Origin: Vibrio ziniensis
GTDB taxonomy: Bacteria > Pseudomonadota > Gammaproteobacteria > Enterobacterales > Vibrionaceae
Length of the DNA: 64,000 nucleotides
Direction of reading: 5' to 3'
NCBI RefSeq assembly: GCF_011064285.1
Contig: NZ_CP049331.1
Span: forward strand, 1,550,001 to 1,614,000
Part shown: piece by piece, positions 8,100 through 16,674 of the stretch
Layout: the number at the start of each line of letters is the position of its first letter
Position numbering within the stretch: the first letter of the stretch is position 1
Translations under genes and position numbers: made by a program
Notes under the pieces: generated by a model
The model's database searches: none
What the model was told of the DNA's origin: nothing
Seen by the model: the letters and a program-made list of their open reading frames with translations, nothing else

Positions 8100-9809
8100 C
8101 TAACATACGCCTAATTGCTCATTAAGAAAATCTTTAAAACGGACTTGGATCATTTTACGAGCATCTGTAATCTTTTTCTTAGACGGCTCAAACAGCTCTA
8201 GTATACGTTCAAGTTCATCAATACACGCCTGATTATCAAGATCACTACGAACTTTTCTCATATATAGTATGTAGAATACTTTTTGTTCAATCTTCTGTAG
8301 ACTTTCCTTTACTGAGTCATATGATTTTTTAATGTCAAAGTAGCTTTCTATAATCTCTGGTGCATCAGATATATTGAAATTTCTTTCCGAGAAGATGTCG
8401 TCATAATACTTACCAAAGATATGTTGTTTTTGGTTAGATGATTTTTCAGGATTACCTTGAATTGCAAACAGTATCTGTCCAAATAACTCCATGCTAATTT
8501 TGTATTTGTAATTTTTTTGATCATTCATGCCAGTATCACCATTCTTTCTTGAATAGATAATGTCATGTTCATCCAAAAGTTGTTCTAGTTGAATTTGTAG
8601 AGTACTCAAAGACTTTAAATCTACATTTGAGATTGAGTTTTGGCTATTAGTGTATTCTGCGATTTTGTTAACGGCATCACTATTTGAGGCATTGAATATT
8701 CTAACTAAGACTTCGCTTTTAGATAAAAACTCAGATATATGAGAATCATCTTGAGCATTGAAATTATGAAGCGTTCGGAGCGTTTGACCTCCATTTAGCA
8801 CTTGGAAGTCACTGATGGAAATTCTTACTTTTTTGTTACCATTAACAGGCTCTGCTTTAATATCTTTAGCAACAATTGTCATGCCATTGTTATACATGAA
8901 GAACTTGCTAGGATCTTCTTTTAGAGAACGCGCTATGGCTTCATTGTATTTTGATTTTTGAACAAAGCCTCGAACATTGTCGAATAAAACTCCATAGTCT
9001 ATGCGCTCTTTAGCTAAAACTTCAATTTTCTCGCAATTGTAGTTATTTCTTAGCTCTTGATTTTTACATGTTATTCTAATTATATCTGCCGCATTTAATC
9101 TTACTATATATGACTTTGATGTTGAGATGGTGTTTTCCGAATAAGACATTAAAGCGTCATTGTCGATTATAAGCTCTGAAGATATTGGCTTTGGCCGAAT
9201 AGACATCATTGATTTAATTTGAGGAAGACAGATGGAAATAACTTCCATATCATAAAAGTCTTTCAGTTGCTGAATAGCTGTCTCATCATTATTTATTGGA
9301 ACTGCTTCATTGCTAAGCATATAAAGAGAGGTCTTCCAGACATCATTACTATTGAGTCTTTCTATCGCGTCATCAACTAAACTCTTTAACTTTCCCTCTA
9401 GACCGTCGGAATTCCCATTCAAGATACAATTTACTAGTTTCGTTGAAACAAAAGCTTCATTTGAACTTTGCATCTGACCTGGTTTAAATGATTCTCTAAA
9501 CTTAAAGTTGAAGAGTAATATTTCTTTACTTTCATCATTAATATAAATCGCATCAATACCTTGGTCATTAAATCGATTACCCGTTAGGTATGCGTTGTAT
9601 TCAGTATCAGTGATAATATCACTGATACGATCAAGATCTTTCTCATCACACAAACTTTCAAGCATGAACAGGTAAAAACCAAACCGTTCCTTTAGCTTGT
9701 CATTCTCGGGTTGCTTAGCAAAGACAGCGCCTTTTGAGTAAAGGTCAAAGTACTTTTTACATTTAATATTTAATAACTTGAAATCGTTTAAACTAGCAGC
9801 ACCAGACAT
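8100..9809 (-). CDS. AIPR family abortive-infection protein
   Basis: A 569-aa protein matching the AIPR (abortive infection phage resistance) family. The N-terminal part has a restriction-like YLTGNRFNDQGIDAIYIND segment, in which the acidic and Lys/Phe residues of IDAIYI...ILLFNFKFR resemble a PD-(D/E)xK core. The central hallmark is KFFMYNNGMTIVAKDI followed by FQVLNGGQTLRTLHN. AGAGG precedes the ATG. The sequence is visibly more A/T-rich than the phage core, consistent with separate acquisition. Family members are linked to phage defence; the target and trigger are unknown here. It lies between two DUF3653 copies inside the prophage. Confidence 0.87.
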   Translation of the reverse strand: MSGAASLNDFKLLNIKCKKYFDLYSKGAVFAKQPENDKLKERFGFYLFMLESLCDEKDLDRISDIITDTEYNAYLTGNRFNDQGIDAIYINDESKEILLFNFKFRESFKPGQMQSSNEAFVSTKLVNCILNGNSDGLEGKLKSLVDDAIERLNSNDVWKTSLYMLSNEAVPINNDETAIQQLKDFYDMEVISICLPQIKSMMSIRPKPISSELIIDNDALMSYSENTISTSKSYIVRLNAADIIRITCKNQELRNNYNCEKIEVLAKERIDYGVLFDNVRGFVQKSKYNEAIARSLKEDPSKFFMYNNGMTIVAKDIKAEPVNGNKKVRISISDFQVLNGGQTLRTLHNFNAQDDSHISEFLSKSEVLVRIFNASNSDAVNKIAEYTNSQNSISNVDLKSLSTLQIQLEQLLDEHDIIYSRKNGDTGMNDQKNYKYKISMELFGQILFAIQGNPEKSSNQKQHIFGKYYDDIFSERNFNISDAPEIIESYFDIKKSYDSVKESLQKIEQKVFYILYMRKVRSDLDNQACIDELERILELFEPSKKKITDARKMIQVRFKDFLNEQLGVC

Positions 9810-10201
9810 AGAACCTCTAAACTAATGATTTTTCATGGCAATATCATTGTTGCATATCATGGTGAGCAAAAAAAGTATGACTTTAGGTTTGTTGATTCGT
9901 TTTAAAAGTATGTATTACGCTTTTGGTGATCAAGATCATAAACTGTATTTTTCTCGCTGTTTCCCTAACTAAATCTAATTCGAAGGTACATACCGAGATT
10001 GCCAACCTTAACTCGAAATTGTCCAGAGACGTGTTACATGTCCATGGGGACAATGCTGTCATATGGATAATAAAGCAGGAAGCGTTTATTGCCACTAAGC
10101 TATATGTGAATTTACTCGCATTAGATTGTTCATTTAACTATATGTAATTGCGAAGAATTGAGGGTTATCGGTATAACGCATATCTTTTAAACGCGCAGTT
10201 A
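9810..10201. other. 392-base non-coding stretch between AIPR and DUF3653 copy 2
   Basis: No gene can be supported. Two overlapping open frames of 70 and 74 codons on opposite strands lack ribosome binding sites and recognisable composition. The region should hold the AIPR promoter. A weak half-match to a XerC arm (CGCATTA) occurs at 10117-10123, but the XerD half is not recognisable. Confidence 0.5.
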
Positions 10202-10582
10202 ATGAAACGTCCACGTTATACAAAAAACCAACTCTTTCGTGAAATTGAATGCGGTCTCTCAATTGAAGAGACCGCTGATCTCTGTTGTAAGCATATCAAT
10301 ACTGTGAAAGCATGGGACAGAGGGCGTGAAATGCCTGAATGCTGTCGTCGATTAATGCGGCTTAACACAGGAAGAGTTATCAGCCACAAGAAGAACTGGG
10401 AAGATTTCAAAATATCCCATGATCATATCGTTACACCAACTGGTGAAACTATCACTCCTCAACAAATCCTCTTGGCTCAAGCTCTTATGTACGGTCAGGA
10501 TAAAGAAACCCTCCAAACAAGTTCAAAGTTGTTAAGGTTAGCTAGAGCTGTAGCGAAAATCTTAGTATTAGAGAGGCGCTAA
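10202..10582 (+). CDS. DUF3653-like phage regulator, copy 2
   Basis: A 126-aa protein starting MKRPRYTKNQLFREIECG. It has the same HTH-like core as copy 1 (IEETADLCCKHINTVKAWDRG) and the same PTGETITPQQI block. A longer frame upstream from 10148 lacks conservation. It is convergent with the Doc/cPP/phage operon, the place where Vf33/VGJ-type phages keep a reverse-oriented regulator, so this copy probably belongs to the phage proper. The exact function is unproven. Confidence 0.65.
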   Translation: MKRPRYTKNQLFREIECGLSIEETADLCCKHINTVKAWDRGREMPECCRRLMRLNTGRVISHKKNWEDFKISHDHIVTPTGETITPQQILLAQALMYGQDKETLQTSSKLLRLARAVAKILVLERR

Positions 10583-10623
10583 ACGTCCTCAAAACAGAGA
10601 ACGCCGATAGTTCGGTGGAATTT

Positions 10624-10652
10624 ACCCCCGTAATACAGATTCGGGGGTTTTG
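10624..10652 (+). terminator. Terminator after DUF3653 copy 2
   Basis: ACCCCCG and CGGGGGT form a G/C-rich stem around a 12-base loop, followed by TTTTG. It lies 41 bases past the DUF3653 stop. Confidence 0.8.
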
Positions 10653-10912
10653 CCTTTCCTTCAAGCGCATCACGTTTGTGCGTGCGCTCGTTCCGAGCAC
10701 ACACTCAACCGTAATTGCGCTTTATTAGTCAGACGGAAAGCCGCTATACGTATGCTGCAAAGCTATGAGCAATTTTGGGCGTTTTAGGTGATTAGGTCGT
10801 TTGGCTTAGCAGGAAGAGGGAATTTGATGCCATAAGAATATTTGGGAAGCTCCGCGCCATTTAACGACACGAGACACTCAGCTTTAGTGTGGGCTTGGTG
10901 TCTCGGTCGCGT

Positions 10913-10939
10913 AAAACGCTCCCTTATCCCTTCGGGGCG
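10913..10939 (-). terminator. Candidate terminator of the Doc/phage transcript
   Basis: On the minus strand CGCCCC pairs imperfectly with GGGAGCG and is followed by TTTTA. It lies directly after the Doc-like stop codon. Confidence 0.5.
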
Positions 10940-10942
10940 TAC

Positions 10943-11692
10943 TTAGATAGTAGCTAAATCACGCATCACTTTAGCTCTCATGGTCATGAACATATGTAAT
11001 GTATCGTTAAATCCTGCAGCGCCATAAAAACCAAAAGAATCCACTCCAAATTCGTGCGTTAAATCTAATTTTTTCCGCAGCTTCTGAATGTATTGCTTAT
11101 CGTAATCCTCTTTACCTTTGCTCCCTTTTTGCAAGATGGATGTTTTTAATACGCCATCCTTATAAATAGGTATAGTTCTACCGTCACATTCCCCCACGTC
11201 ATAACCAAATCTAACAAGGATTTCTCTCAACTGCTGAAATTTAAGAGGATGTTCACCATTAGTTCGTCTTCGAGAGTTTTTCTTCAGCCATGTTGCTATC
11301 GACTTTAGTTCGTTATCACGACTACATCCTAACTCATGAGCAGCTGCTTTACGTGTAAACTCAAACATTTCAGAGTCTGTAGGAATGGTTAACCAGTAAC
11401 CGTGTTCGCTCATGTAGACAATAGTGGAGAGGAGTGCTGTGCGCTTGTTGCCATTGTGGAAACAGTGGTTGTTGATAATAGAATGAAACAGAGCAGCACA
11501 TTTGTTATACACACCTATGTAAGCGTCTTTTCCGCCAGCCGTCATAAGTGGTCTGCAAACTGCTGATTCTAGTAGTTCTTCGCTTTTAATACCGGCAGGG
11601 GAAATAGGATCATCTCTATTGGCGAAGTATTCAACTAAGTATCCATGTATGTATTTAATTTCTTCAATTTTCATAAAAGTCCATTTGCTCAT
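10943..11692 (-). CDS. Doc/Fic-domain protein with C-terminal extension
   Basis: A 249-aa protein with an N-terminal death-on-curing (Doc/Fic) domain. The core motif HCFHNGNKRTAL is the Doc-type HxFx(D/N)xNKRTAL; the Lys replaces the Gly of AMPylating Fic enzymes, as in the Doc kinase that phosphorylates EF-Tu. Residues about 145-249 form an extension I do not recognise with certainty (KFQQLREILVRFGYDV looks HicA-like). An alternative start at MKIEEIKYIHGYLV (11674) gives the usual Doc N-terminus. No Phd-type antitoxin gene is adjacent; the neighbour upstream is the cPP gene. Whether it is toxic is not known. Confidence 0.75.
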   Translation of the reverse strand: MSKWTFMKIEEIKYIHGYLVEYFANRDDPISPAGIKSEELLESAVCRPLMTAGGKDAYIGVYNKCAALFHSIINNHCFHNGNKRTALLSTIVYMSEHGYWLTIPTDSEMFEFTRKAAAHELGCSRDNELKSIATWLKKNSRRRTNGEHPLKFQQLREILVRFGYDVGECDGRTIPIYKDGVLKTSILQKGSKGKEDYDKQYIQKLRKKLDLTHEFGVDSFGFYGAAGFNDTLHMFMTMRAKVMRDLATI

Positions 11693-11769
11693 TTTTCATA
11701 CTTTAGCAAAAGCTATTATATTTGAACGACCAAATGGAACAATCATAATTTTCAATAAAAACAAATAAT

Positions 11770-12075
11770 TCAAACAATTCTTCGATGTTTTGACATACGG
11801 TAGATTTGGTCGATTCCTTGTTCCATTTTACGTCTAGCGGATATATTAGCGGAATGAACTTTAAGCCTTGGTGGCTCAAAATTATTCAAGACCATTTGTT
11901 TTTCAATCCACAAAATAACATCATATCCAGTCCCTTTGCGGTCATCACCTAAGTCGTGATCAAGACTGATTTCTGTAACCTTGCCATCCGTTAGCATTGA
12001 AATAACTTCATTAGGCCAATAAGCACGAACCCAGCCTTCTGGAGTTGTACGTTCATCATCTAAATATACTTTCAT
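11770..12075 (-). CDS. Cyclic-phosphate processing (cPP) receiver-like protein
   Basis: A 101-aa single-domain protein. The pattern VYLDDERTTPEGW at the N-terminus, ISLDHDLGDDRKGTGYDV in the middle and VHSANISARRKMEQGI near the end matches the cPP receiver-domain family. Comparative genomics has linked that family to processing of cyclic-phosphate or ADP-ribose-type ends in RNA repair and conflict systems. It is encoded on the same strand as and 77 bases upstream of the Doc-like gene, so the two may form a cargo unit. The biochemical role is inferred from the family. Confidence 0.75.
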   Translation of the reverse strand: MKVYLDDERTTPEGWVRAYWPNEVISMLTDGKVTEISLDHDLGDDRKGTGYDVILWIEKQMVLNNFEPPRLKVHSANISARRKMEQGIDQIYRMSKHRRIV

Positions 12076-12193
12076 GATAAACCCCTAATCATGACTACGA
12101 AATCCAAACTTTCGCCAAACAACTTACATAAACAACACTAGACTATCGACACATAATTATCGAGACTAATGTAACAATTTTAGAAACAACATG

Positions 12194-12226
12194 GTCTTAT
12201 ATGTACAATTAAACGTACAGTAAGAC
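12194..12226. promoter_or_regulatory. Imperfect palindrome between the phage secretin and the cPP gene
   Basis: GTCTTATATGTAC and GTACAGTAAGAC are inverted copies separated by eight bases, with no T-tract on either strand. The site is upstream of the minus-strand cPP gene. It could be an operator or an mRNA hairpin separating cargo from the phage operon. Confidence 0.35.
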
Positions 12227-12309
12227 GATTCAAGTACCGAGATGACTTTATATGTTTAATTATTAATCGTTCTGGGTCAATAGAATTTCGGAAAAAGGTC
12301 AAAGATTAA

Positions 12310-13497
12310 TCAAATTGCCACAACATGTAGAACTACATCCAATGTCCGGTTACTGCTTTTCTCCGATTCAGAACGAAACAAAACGCCTAGGTACGGGATG
12401 TCACCAAGCACCGGTACTTTCATTGTCACGGTTTGTGAGTCTCTCGCCATCATGCCGCCTAGTGCGATGGTTTGACCGGATTTGATCGTGAGAACGGTAT
12501 CTATTTGTCGCTTGCTCGTGACAATGTCACTGGCTTCCACAGATTTATCAACACGACTAAGCTCTTGTTTTACCCTGAGTTTAATATCCCCATTCAAACC
12601 AATCATAGGCTGGACCCAAAGCGATAAGCCTACATCTTTACGTTCAATCGTCTGAAACGGTTTACTGCTTCCATCAGTTTCTGTGGTGTACGAGCCGGTG
12701 ATGATAGGCAGCTCCTGACCAACACTAATCAAGCCACTGTGACCGTGCAAGATGCTGATTTCAGGGCGGCTCAATATCTCGGTTTTGTCATTGGACTCAA
12801 TCCAACGCACAAACGCATTAAAATCGTCATTGGTTGCGGTGAAATTAGGAGAGCCGGTTAAGAACGCAATGGCTGAACCATCAAACGCCGTCTTAATTGC
12901 ACCCGCACCGGCAGCGAGATTGACCGTTAAATCTCGTAAATCACCGTCTACCGTTTCCACAATCACAGCGCGTATCTTCACTTGTTTAAGTGGTTTGTCG
13001 ACCGTATCGATGAACTCGACAATGTCACTGTGCATCGATTTAGGCGCGGTGATCATCAGTGCAGAGCCTGCAATGATACTGTCTACATTGGTTACATCAG
13101 GCACATCGAGCACGGACGATTGAACAACGAGGGACTTTCTCAGCGGTTCAAGTAAATCATCAGCAGTCAGATAGAGCAGCTTATAGGTGCGCGTGATGAT
13201 TTCATTGCCGCCAGTGAGTTTGTTGCGCTTGTCTACGCGAATGACCGAACCCGATTCGATGTAAGTGAGGCTGTGAGCGCGCATAACGCTGAACCACACA
13301 TCACGAAAGTTCGCCGCGCCCGAGGCTTGATAGAGCTTCAAGTCACCGTTCACTGACGGGTCAACGATGATGGTCTTATCAAACACTTTGCTTGAGATAA
13401 TAAAGAACTCATTGAGCGTCTTACCGGCAAGGTTGGCTTCAAAGGCAAAGGCTCGGGAAGCGAGGCACAGCAAGGCGAGGGCAAGGATGCGTTTCAT
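12310..13497 (-). CDS. Inovirus secretin (pIV/GspD-like)
   Basis: A 395-aa outer-membrane secretin through which filamentous virions leave the cell. It has a signal peptide MKRILALALLCLASRAFA, an N-domain (EFFIISSKVFDKTIIVDPSV) and a C-terminal secretin domain (ILSRPEISILHGHSGLISVGQELP; QTIALGGMMARDSQ; VPVLGDIPYLGVLFRSE). Its start overlaps the Zot stop codon (TAATG), so translation is coupled. Many Vibrio inoviruses such as CTX borrow the host EpsD secretin, so carrying one is notable. A perfect matS word lies within the gene at 12518. Confidence 0.92.
   Translation of the reverse strand: MKRILALALLCLASRAFAFEANLAGKTLNEFFIISSKVFDKTIIVDPSVNGDLKLYQASGAANFRDVWFSVMRAHSLTYIESGSVIRVDKRNKLTGGNEIITRTYKLLYLTADDLLEPLRKSLVVQSSVLDVPDVTNVDSIIAGSALMITAPKSMHSDIVEFIDTVDKPLKQVKIRAVIVETVDGDLRDLTVNLAAGAGAIKTAFDGSAIAFLTGSPNFTATNDDFNAFVRWIESNDKTEILSRPEISILHGHSGLISVGQELPIITGSYTTETDGSSKPFQTIERKDVGLSLWVQPMIGLNGDIKLRVKQELSRVDKSVEASDIVTSKRQIDTVLTIKSGQTIALGGMMARDSQTVTMKVPVLGDIPYLGVLFRSESEKSSNRTLDVVLHVVAI
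12518..12530. promoter_or_regulatory. Perfect matS word inside the prophage secretin gene
   Basis: GTGACAATGTCAC matches the MatP-binding consensus GTGACRNYGTCAC at every position. It lies within phage rather than chromosomal sequence. Confidence 0.7.
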
Positions 13498-14825
13498 TAA
13501 TAGAGCCCACCTTTGTTAAGCACGACATTGTCACCATTAGAGCGAGTTTGAGCGGTTTTACGGCGCTGATGGTTATCGCTTGAGACTTCAAACGGGTCAA
13601 AATACCCATAGCGGGCGATATTAAAACAGGCATGATCTTCCAATGCGTAGGCGGTGCCTTGCTGGGTAAAACAACTGCATTCATCATGCATAATCACACA
13701 AGTCAGCTCGGGATAATGGTTGGCTTCGTGCGTTAGTCCGTCATACACCGGTGCTGAAAAAGGTAGGGCATCGAGCCTTGGCAGAAATCTTTCTAGATAC
13801 ACTGTATTTATATCCAGTATTTTTGTTTCTTCCGTATTTTCGGCACTTTCAATGGTTGAAACCTCGCTCTGAACCACTTCAACAGATGCCGGTGTGACCT
13901 GTTTTTGAAACCACGAATAGAGGTAGAACGCCGCCGCGCTGATACCTAAAATGCCGACCGTTAAGCCGATGATGCCTTTCTTTAACTGCGGGTCGATTTT
14001 GACCTTTTGCGTGTGCTTGATGGAGCTGAGATAGACGCCATAGTATTTGTTATCGCGTTTGACTTTCTCTTTCTCAGCCTTGGCTAGTTCCGTCTTGTTG
14101 GCAGGGTCAAAGCCTTCGATGTGGAAATATCGATGCAGCCAATCACCGCCGATGAATTCGTAATGGACGTAATACTGCATACGCCGGCGGATGATTTGGT
14201 CAACATCTTTAAAGTCTTGGGAGATGTAGACTAAATCAATGCCTTTGTGCCGGTGTGTGGTTACGAACTTCACATCAGGCGACATGGCTTTACCCGCCGT
14301 TCTGTTGCCCCATATGTTCTGCACTTCATCAACCAGAATCACCGAACCGGCAGGCAGCGTGTGGATCTCTGTGGGATCATCAAACGCCGTCCAAGACAGG
14401 TTCAAGTGTTTAATGTCCTGATAGGTGATGGATTCTTCATCAAGTTCAAGCACCGCTAACGCTTCTTTAAATGCGGCGAGGCGCTTAGGGGATGCCAGTT
14501 TCTTAAACCAGTGCATCCACTGTTTGAACGGCTCATGTTTCTTGTAGTGAAACGCCAAATAGGGAAAGTCTTCGAGTGTCGCCAGACGTTGCTCGGTTTC
14601 AATGCGCAGCAGCTTTGATTCCAGCTCTTTGTTGTGACTGTTGGCAGGAAAATAGACGCCATAGAGCCAGCCTTGAAAACTGTTACACACCTTGTAATCG
14701 AGAAGCATCACGCGAATGCCGTGATAGTACACAGGACGGTCGGCAAAGTTGTCGTTCTCGATGATAAACTTGATGGCGTTAAGGCTTTTGCCTGTTCCCA
14801 TCCCGCCACTGAAACCGTGCAACAT
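13497..14825 (-). CDS. zot: Zot-family inovirus assembly ATPase (pI-like)
   Basis: A 442-aa inner-membrane morphogenesis protein. Walker A is GFSGGMGTGKSLNAI at residues about 4-18 and Walker B is GSVILVDEVQNIWG. A single membrane segment (GIIGLTVGILGISAAAFYLYSWF) lies near residue 280, and a periplasmic C-terminal domain carries Cys residues (CVIMHDECSCF). The architecture is that of phage pI/Zot, which couples ATP hydrolysis to extrusion of the virion through the secretin encoded next to it. The Zot name reflects homology; no toxin activity is implied. Confidence 0.93.
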   Translation of the reverse strand: MLHGFSGGMGTGKSLNAIKFIIENDNFADRPVYYHGIRVMLLDYKVCNSFQGWLYGVYFPANSHNKELESKLLRIETEQRLATLEDFPYLAFHYKKHEPFKQWMHWFKKLASPKRLAAFKEALAVLELDEESITYQDIKHLNLSWTAFDDPTEIHTLPAGSVILVDEVQNIWGNRTAGKAMSPDVKFVTTHRHKGIDLVYISQDFKDVDQIIRRRMQYYVHYEFIGGDWLHRYFHIEGFDPANKTELAKAEKEKVKRDNKYYGVYLSSIKHTQKVKIDPQLKKGIIGLTVGILGISAAAFYLYSWFQKQVTPASVEVVQSEVSTIESAENTEETKILDINTVYLERFLPRLDALPFSAPVYDGLTHEANHYPELTCVIMHDECSCFTQQGTAYALEDHACFNIARYGYFDPFEVSSDNHQRRKTAQTRSNGDNVVLNKGGLY

Positions 14826-14837
14826 TGCTTTTGCTCC

Positions 14838-15167
14838 TTATGCAGGGTCAACCGGTTTGCGCCACGATGGACGATAGCCGGTCGCCGACATTAAGCCGTT
14901 CAACGTAAACGAGAACACCACACAGGTGAGCACTACATTGATGTAGGTATCGACGCCCGCCATGCCCATCAGTGCCGCGAGTTTGGGTGTCACGCCGTTC
15001 ATGTTCGACTGTATGTAGTCGGCGATCGAATCGATCGCCATTGAAACACCGGTGTAAGCCACAAGAGAGAAACCAACCGAAAGCGCCACATAGGTGGCGA
15101 GTCCTTTAGCCAAACTTGGAATGAGTGGAACCAACACAGTGGCTAAAAATCCAATAAAATACTGCAT
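14838..15167 (-). CDS. DUF2523 family minor coat protein (pVI-like)
   Basis: A 109-aa, highly hydrophobic protein with about three membrane segments (MQYFIGFLATVLVPLIPSL; ATYVALSVGFSLVAYTG; INVVLTCVVFSFTLNGLM) ending in a basic tail (GYRPSWRKPVDPA). It sits between the adsorption protein and zot, the conserved place for the pVI-type virion end protein. It follows the adsorption gene by one base. Confidence 0.82.
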   Translation of the reverse strand: MQYFIGFLATVLVPLIPSLAKGLATYVALSVGFSLVAYTGVSMAIDSIADYIQSNMNGVTPKLAALMGMAGVDTYINVVLTCVVFSFTLNGLMSATGYRPSWRKPVDPA

Positions 15168-15168
15168 A

Positions 15169-16653
15169 TTAAACGGCTCCTTGTGTGCGACCGATGATGA
15201 ACAATCCCGTTAACCAGGCGAACGCGATAAGTAGGGGTCTTAACAATTCGGCGTAACGACAAGCGGGATCAAACTTAAATTCGATGGATTTGGATTCACC
15301 AAAGGCGCGAAACGAAATTCGCTCAGGTGCAGGACAGCCGCCGCCTCCAAAAGAAACGCCGCCGCTGAGGTACTTTTGATTCATGCGTGAGTAATCAACG
15401 GTGTCGCTCTGCACCAACAGCGTTTCATTGTTGAGTAACTTGATGCCTTTAAACGCCTCTTCCAGTTGCACCAGTTCGTCAGCCGTGCATGTGTTGTCGT
15501 ACTGAACTTTGAGCAGGGCACATTGAATGACATCGCCGCGACACTCAAAGATAGACTTGTCACAATCGGCTCTCGCCATCGGCTTTGTCGTAGGTTTACC
15601 GTCGTTTCCTATTTCATTCGGGATCACCACTTTAGTTCGGCTCAGTGACTCAAGCATTTCTCGCAGTACACCCAATTGATGTTGGGAGAACTCATTGCCT
15701 CGCGCCAGTTGATCAAGCAATTGACCACCGAGGTTTTTGAGATTGGCGTTCACATTGCCCAAATGCTGATTAGTGACCGAGATTTCTTGCACAATCTCGC
15801 TGTCACCCGCCGATAATGTGGAGTTGATTGGCGGCTTTCTCACGGGATTGGGATTGGGCTCAGCGCGGTTTACTGGAGGTTGCTGCTTCTCACACAACTG
15901 CGGATTCATATCACAAAAGCTAGGAATGTTTTCGACCGTATCGTAGGTGCTGCCACCGATGGGCGGCAAGTCTGACGGAGTGGTGCTCTGCGGGGGAAGT
16001 TCACACTCCTCTTTACTGGGATCACAATAGGGTAAATCATTGTCGCTTTTACAACTCAAGCCAACAATACAGTTATTGGGGTTATAGTGACAACTTGATG
16101 ACATGGTTGGAGATTCTCCCTCAACGTCCTCACACGACCAACGGTAATCGGTATTCCACAATTGGCTATTAGGGTTATTTATCTGGCACACATACTGTGC
16201 TTGCTGAAATTCCTTTTGTATGTCCGAATCGGCACAGGTTGGAATAGGGGGATCACACGACGTATTGGGAAACGTAGGTACTTGATCCGACTTGCAATTT
16301 TGCGCGGATTTTCTATTGATGAGCTGCCAGCGGGCGAATCGAATGGAGGCAGAAAACTTGCCCCAATAAAACTTCATTTGGTAAAGATCAGAAGTAAATT
16401 CAACATGATAGGTTTCGGGACTCGGTAGTGTCAGTGATTCATATATTTGGCTTTTGCATTGCTCCTTCAACGCCTCCGTAGCCGTTTCCTCTTCGGTAAT
16501 GATAAGGCAATCACGGTAGTCTTCGGTCTTCAGTATCCAAGTGGCCTTAACTTCTAATGCCGTGCAAATCGGTGTCCAGACTAGGAGTGCAGCACAAATA
16601 AGCCGAGTAAAAATACGCAAATGACATACATTTCTAACGTCATAATGAACCAT
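15169..16653 (-). CDS. Inovirus adsorption / minor coat protein (pIII-like)
   Basis: A 494-aa exported protein with a signal peptide near residues 12-33 (LRIFTRLICAALLVWTPICTA). The Cys-rich middle section contains many CxxxxxxC pairs and a Pro/Asn-rich linker (PNPNPVRKPPINSTL). A C-terminal membrane anchor (LLRPLLIAFAWLTGLFIIG) follows. By position and layout it is the host-attachment protein. Its N-terminal part is expected to set receptor choice and cannot be assigned by similarity here. AAGAGGG precedes the start. The hairpin at 16675 sits between it and the coat gene. Confidence 0.8.
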   Translation of the reverse strand: MVHYDVRNVCHLRIFTRLICAALLVWTPICTALEVKATWILKTEDYRDCLIITEEETATEALKEQCKSQIYESLTLPSPETYHVEFTSDLYQMKFYWGKFSASIRFARWQLINRKSAQNCKSDQVPTFPNTSCDPPIPTCADSDIQKEFQQAQYVCQINNPNSQLWNTDYRWSCEDVEGESPTMSSSCHYNPNNCIVGLSCKSDNDLPYCDPSKEECELPPQSTTPSDLPPIGGSTYDTVENIPSFCDMNPQLCEKQQPPVNRAEPNPNPVRKPPINSTLSAGDSEIVQEISVTNQHLGNVNANLKNLGGQLLDQLARGNEFSQHQLGVLREMLESLSRTKVVIPNEIGNDGKPTTKPMARADCDKSIFECRGDVIQCALLKVQYDNTCTADELVQLEEAFKGIKLLNNETLLVQSDTVDYSRMNQKYLSGGVSFGGGGCPAPERISFRAFGESKSIEFKFDPACRYAELLRPLLIAFAWLTGLFIIGRTQGAV

Positions 16654-16674
16654 CCTTAAACCCTCTTAATTGAT

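Larger units (their letters stand above)
10583..10942. other. Phage intergenic region with strong hairpins (candidate ssDNA origin/packaging region)
   Basis: This 360-base gene-free stretch contains several stem-loops: a GCTCG-TTC-CGAGC stem near 10690, a long stem CGACaCGAGACAC (10865-10877) with GTGTCTCGGTCG (10898-10909), and a nested ACACT/AGTGT pair inside it. Clustered hairpins between the regulator and the end of the structural operon are typical of the inovirus intergenic region that holds the plus-strand origin and packaging signal. The nick site cannot be located by eye. Confidence 0.5.

Noticed and set aside
10113..10140. Possible third dif-like site before DUF3653 copy 2
   Set aside because: Only about seven of eleven XerC-arm bases match and the centre and XerD arm do not align convincingly.
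9883..10147. Two overlapping 70-74 codon frames on opposite strands
   Set aside because: No ribosome binding sites, no recognisable motifs, and each is the shadow of the other in A/T-rich sequence.
13497..14825. Zot as an enterotoxin gene
   Set aside because: The gene has the full pI assembly ATPase layout in a phage operon; homology alone does not show toxin activity.
14239..14894. Several plus-strand frames opposite zot
   Set aside because: They lie entirely within the well-supported zot gene on the other strand and have no family features.
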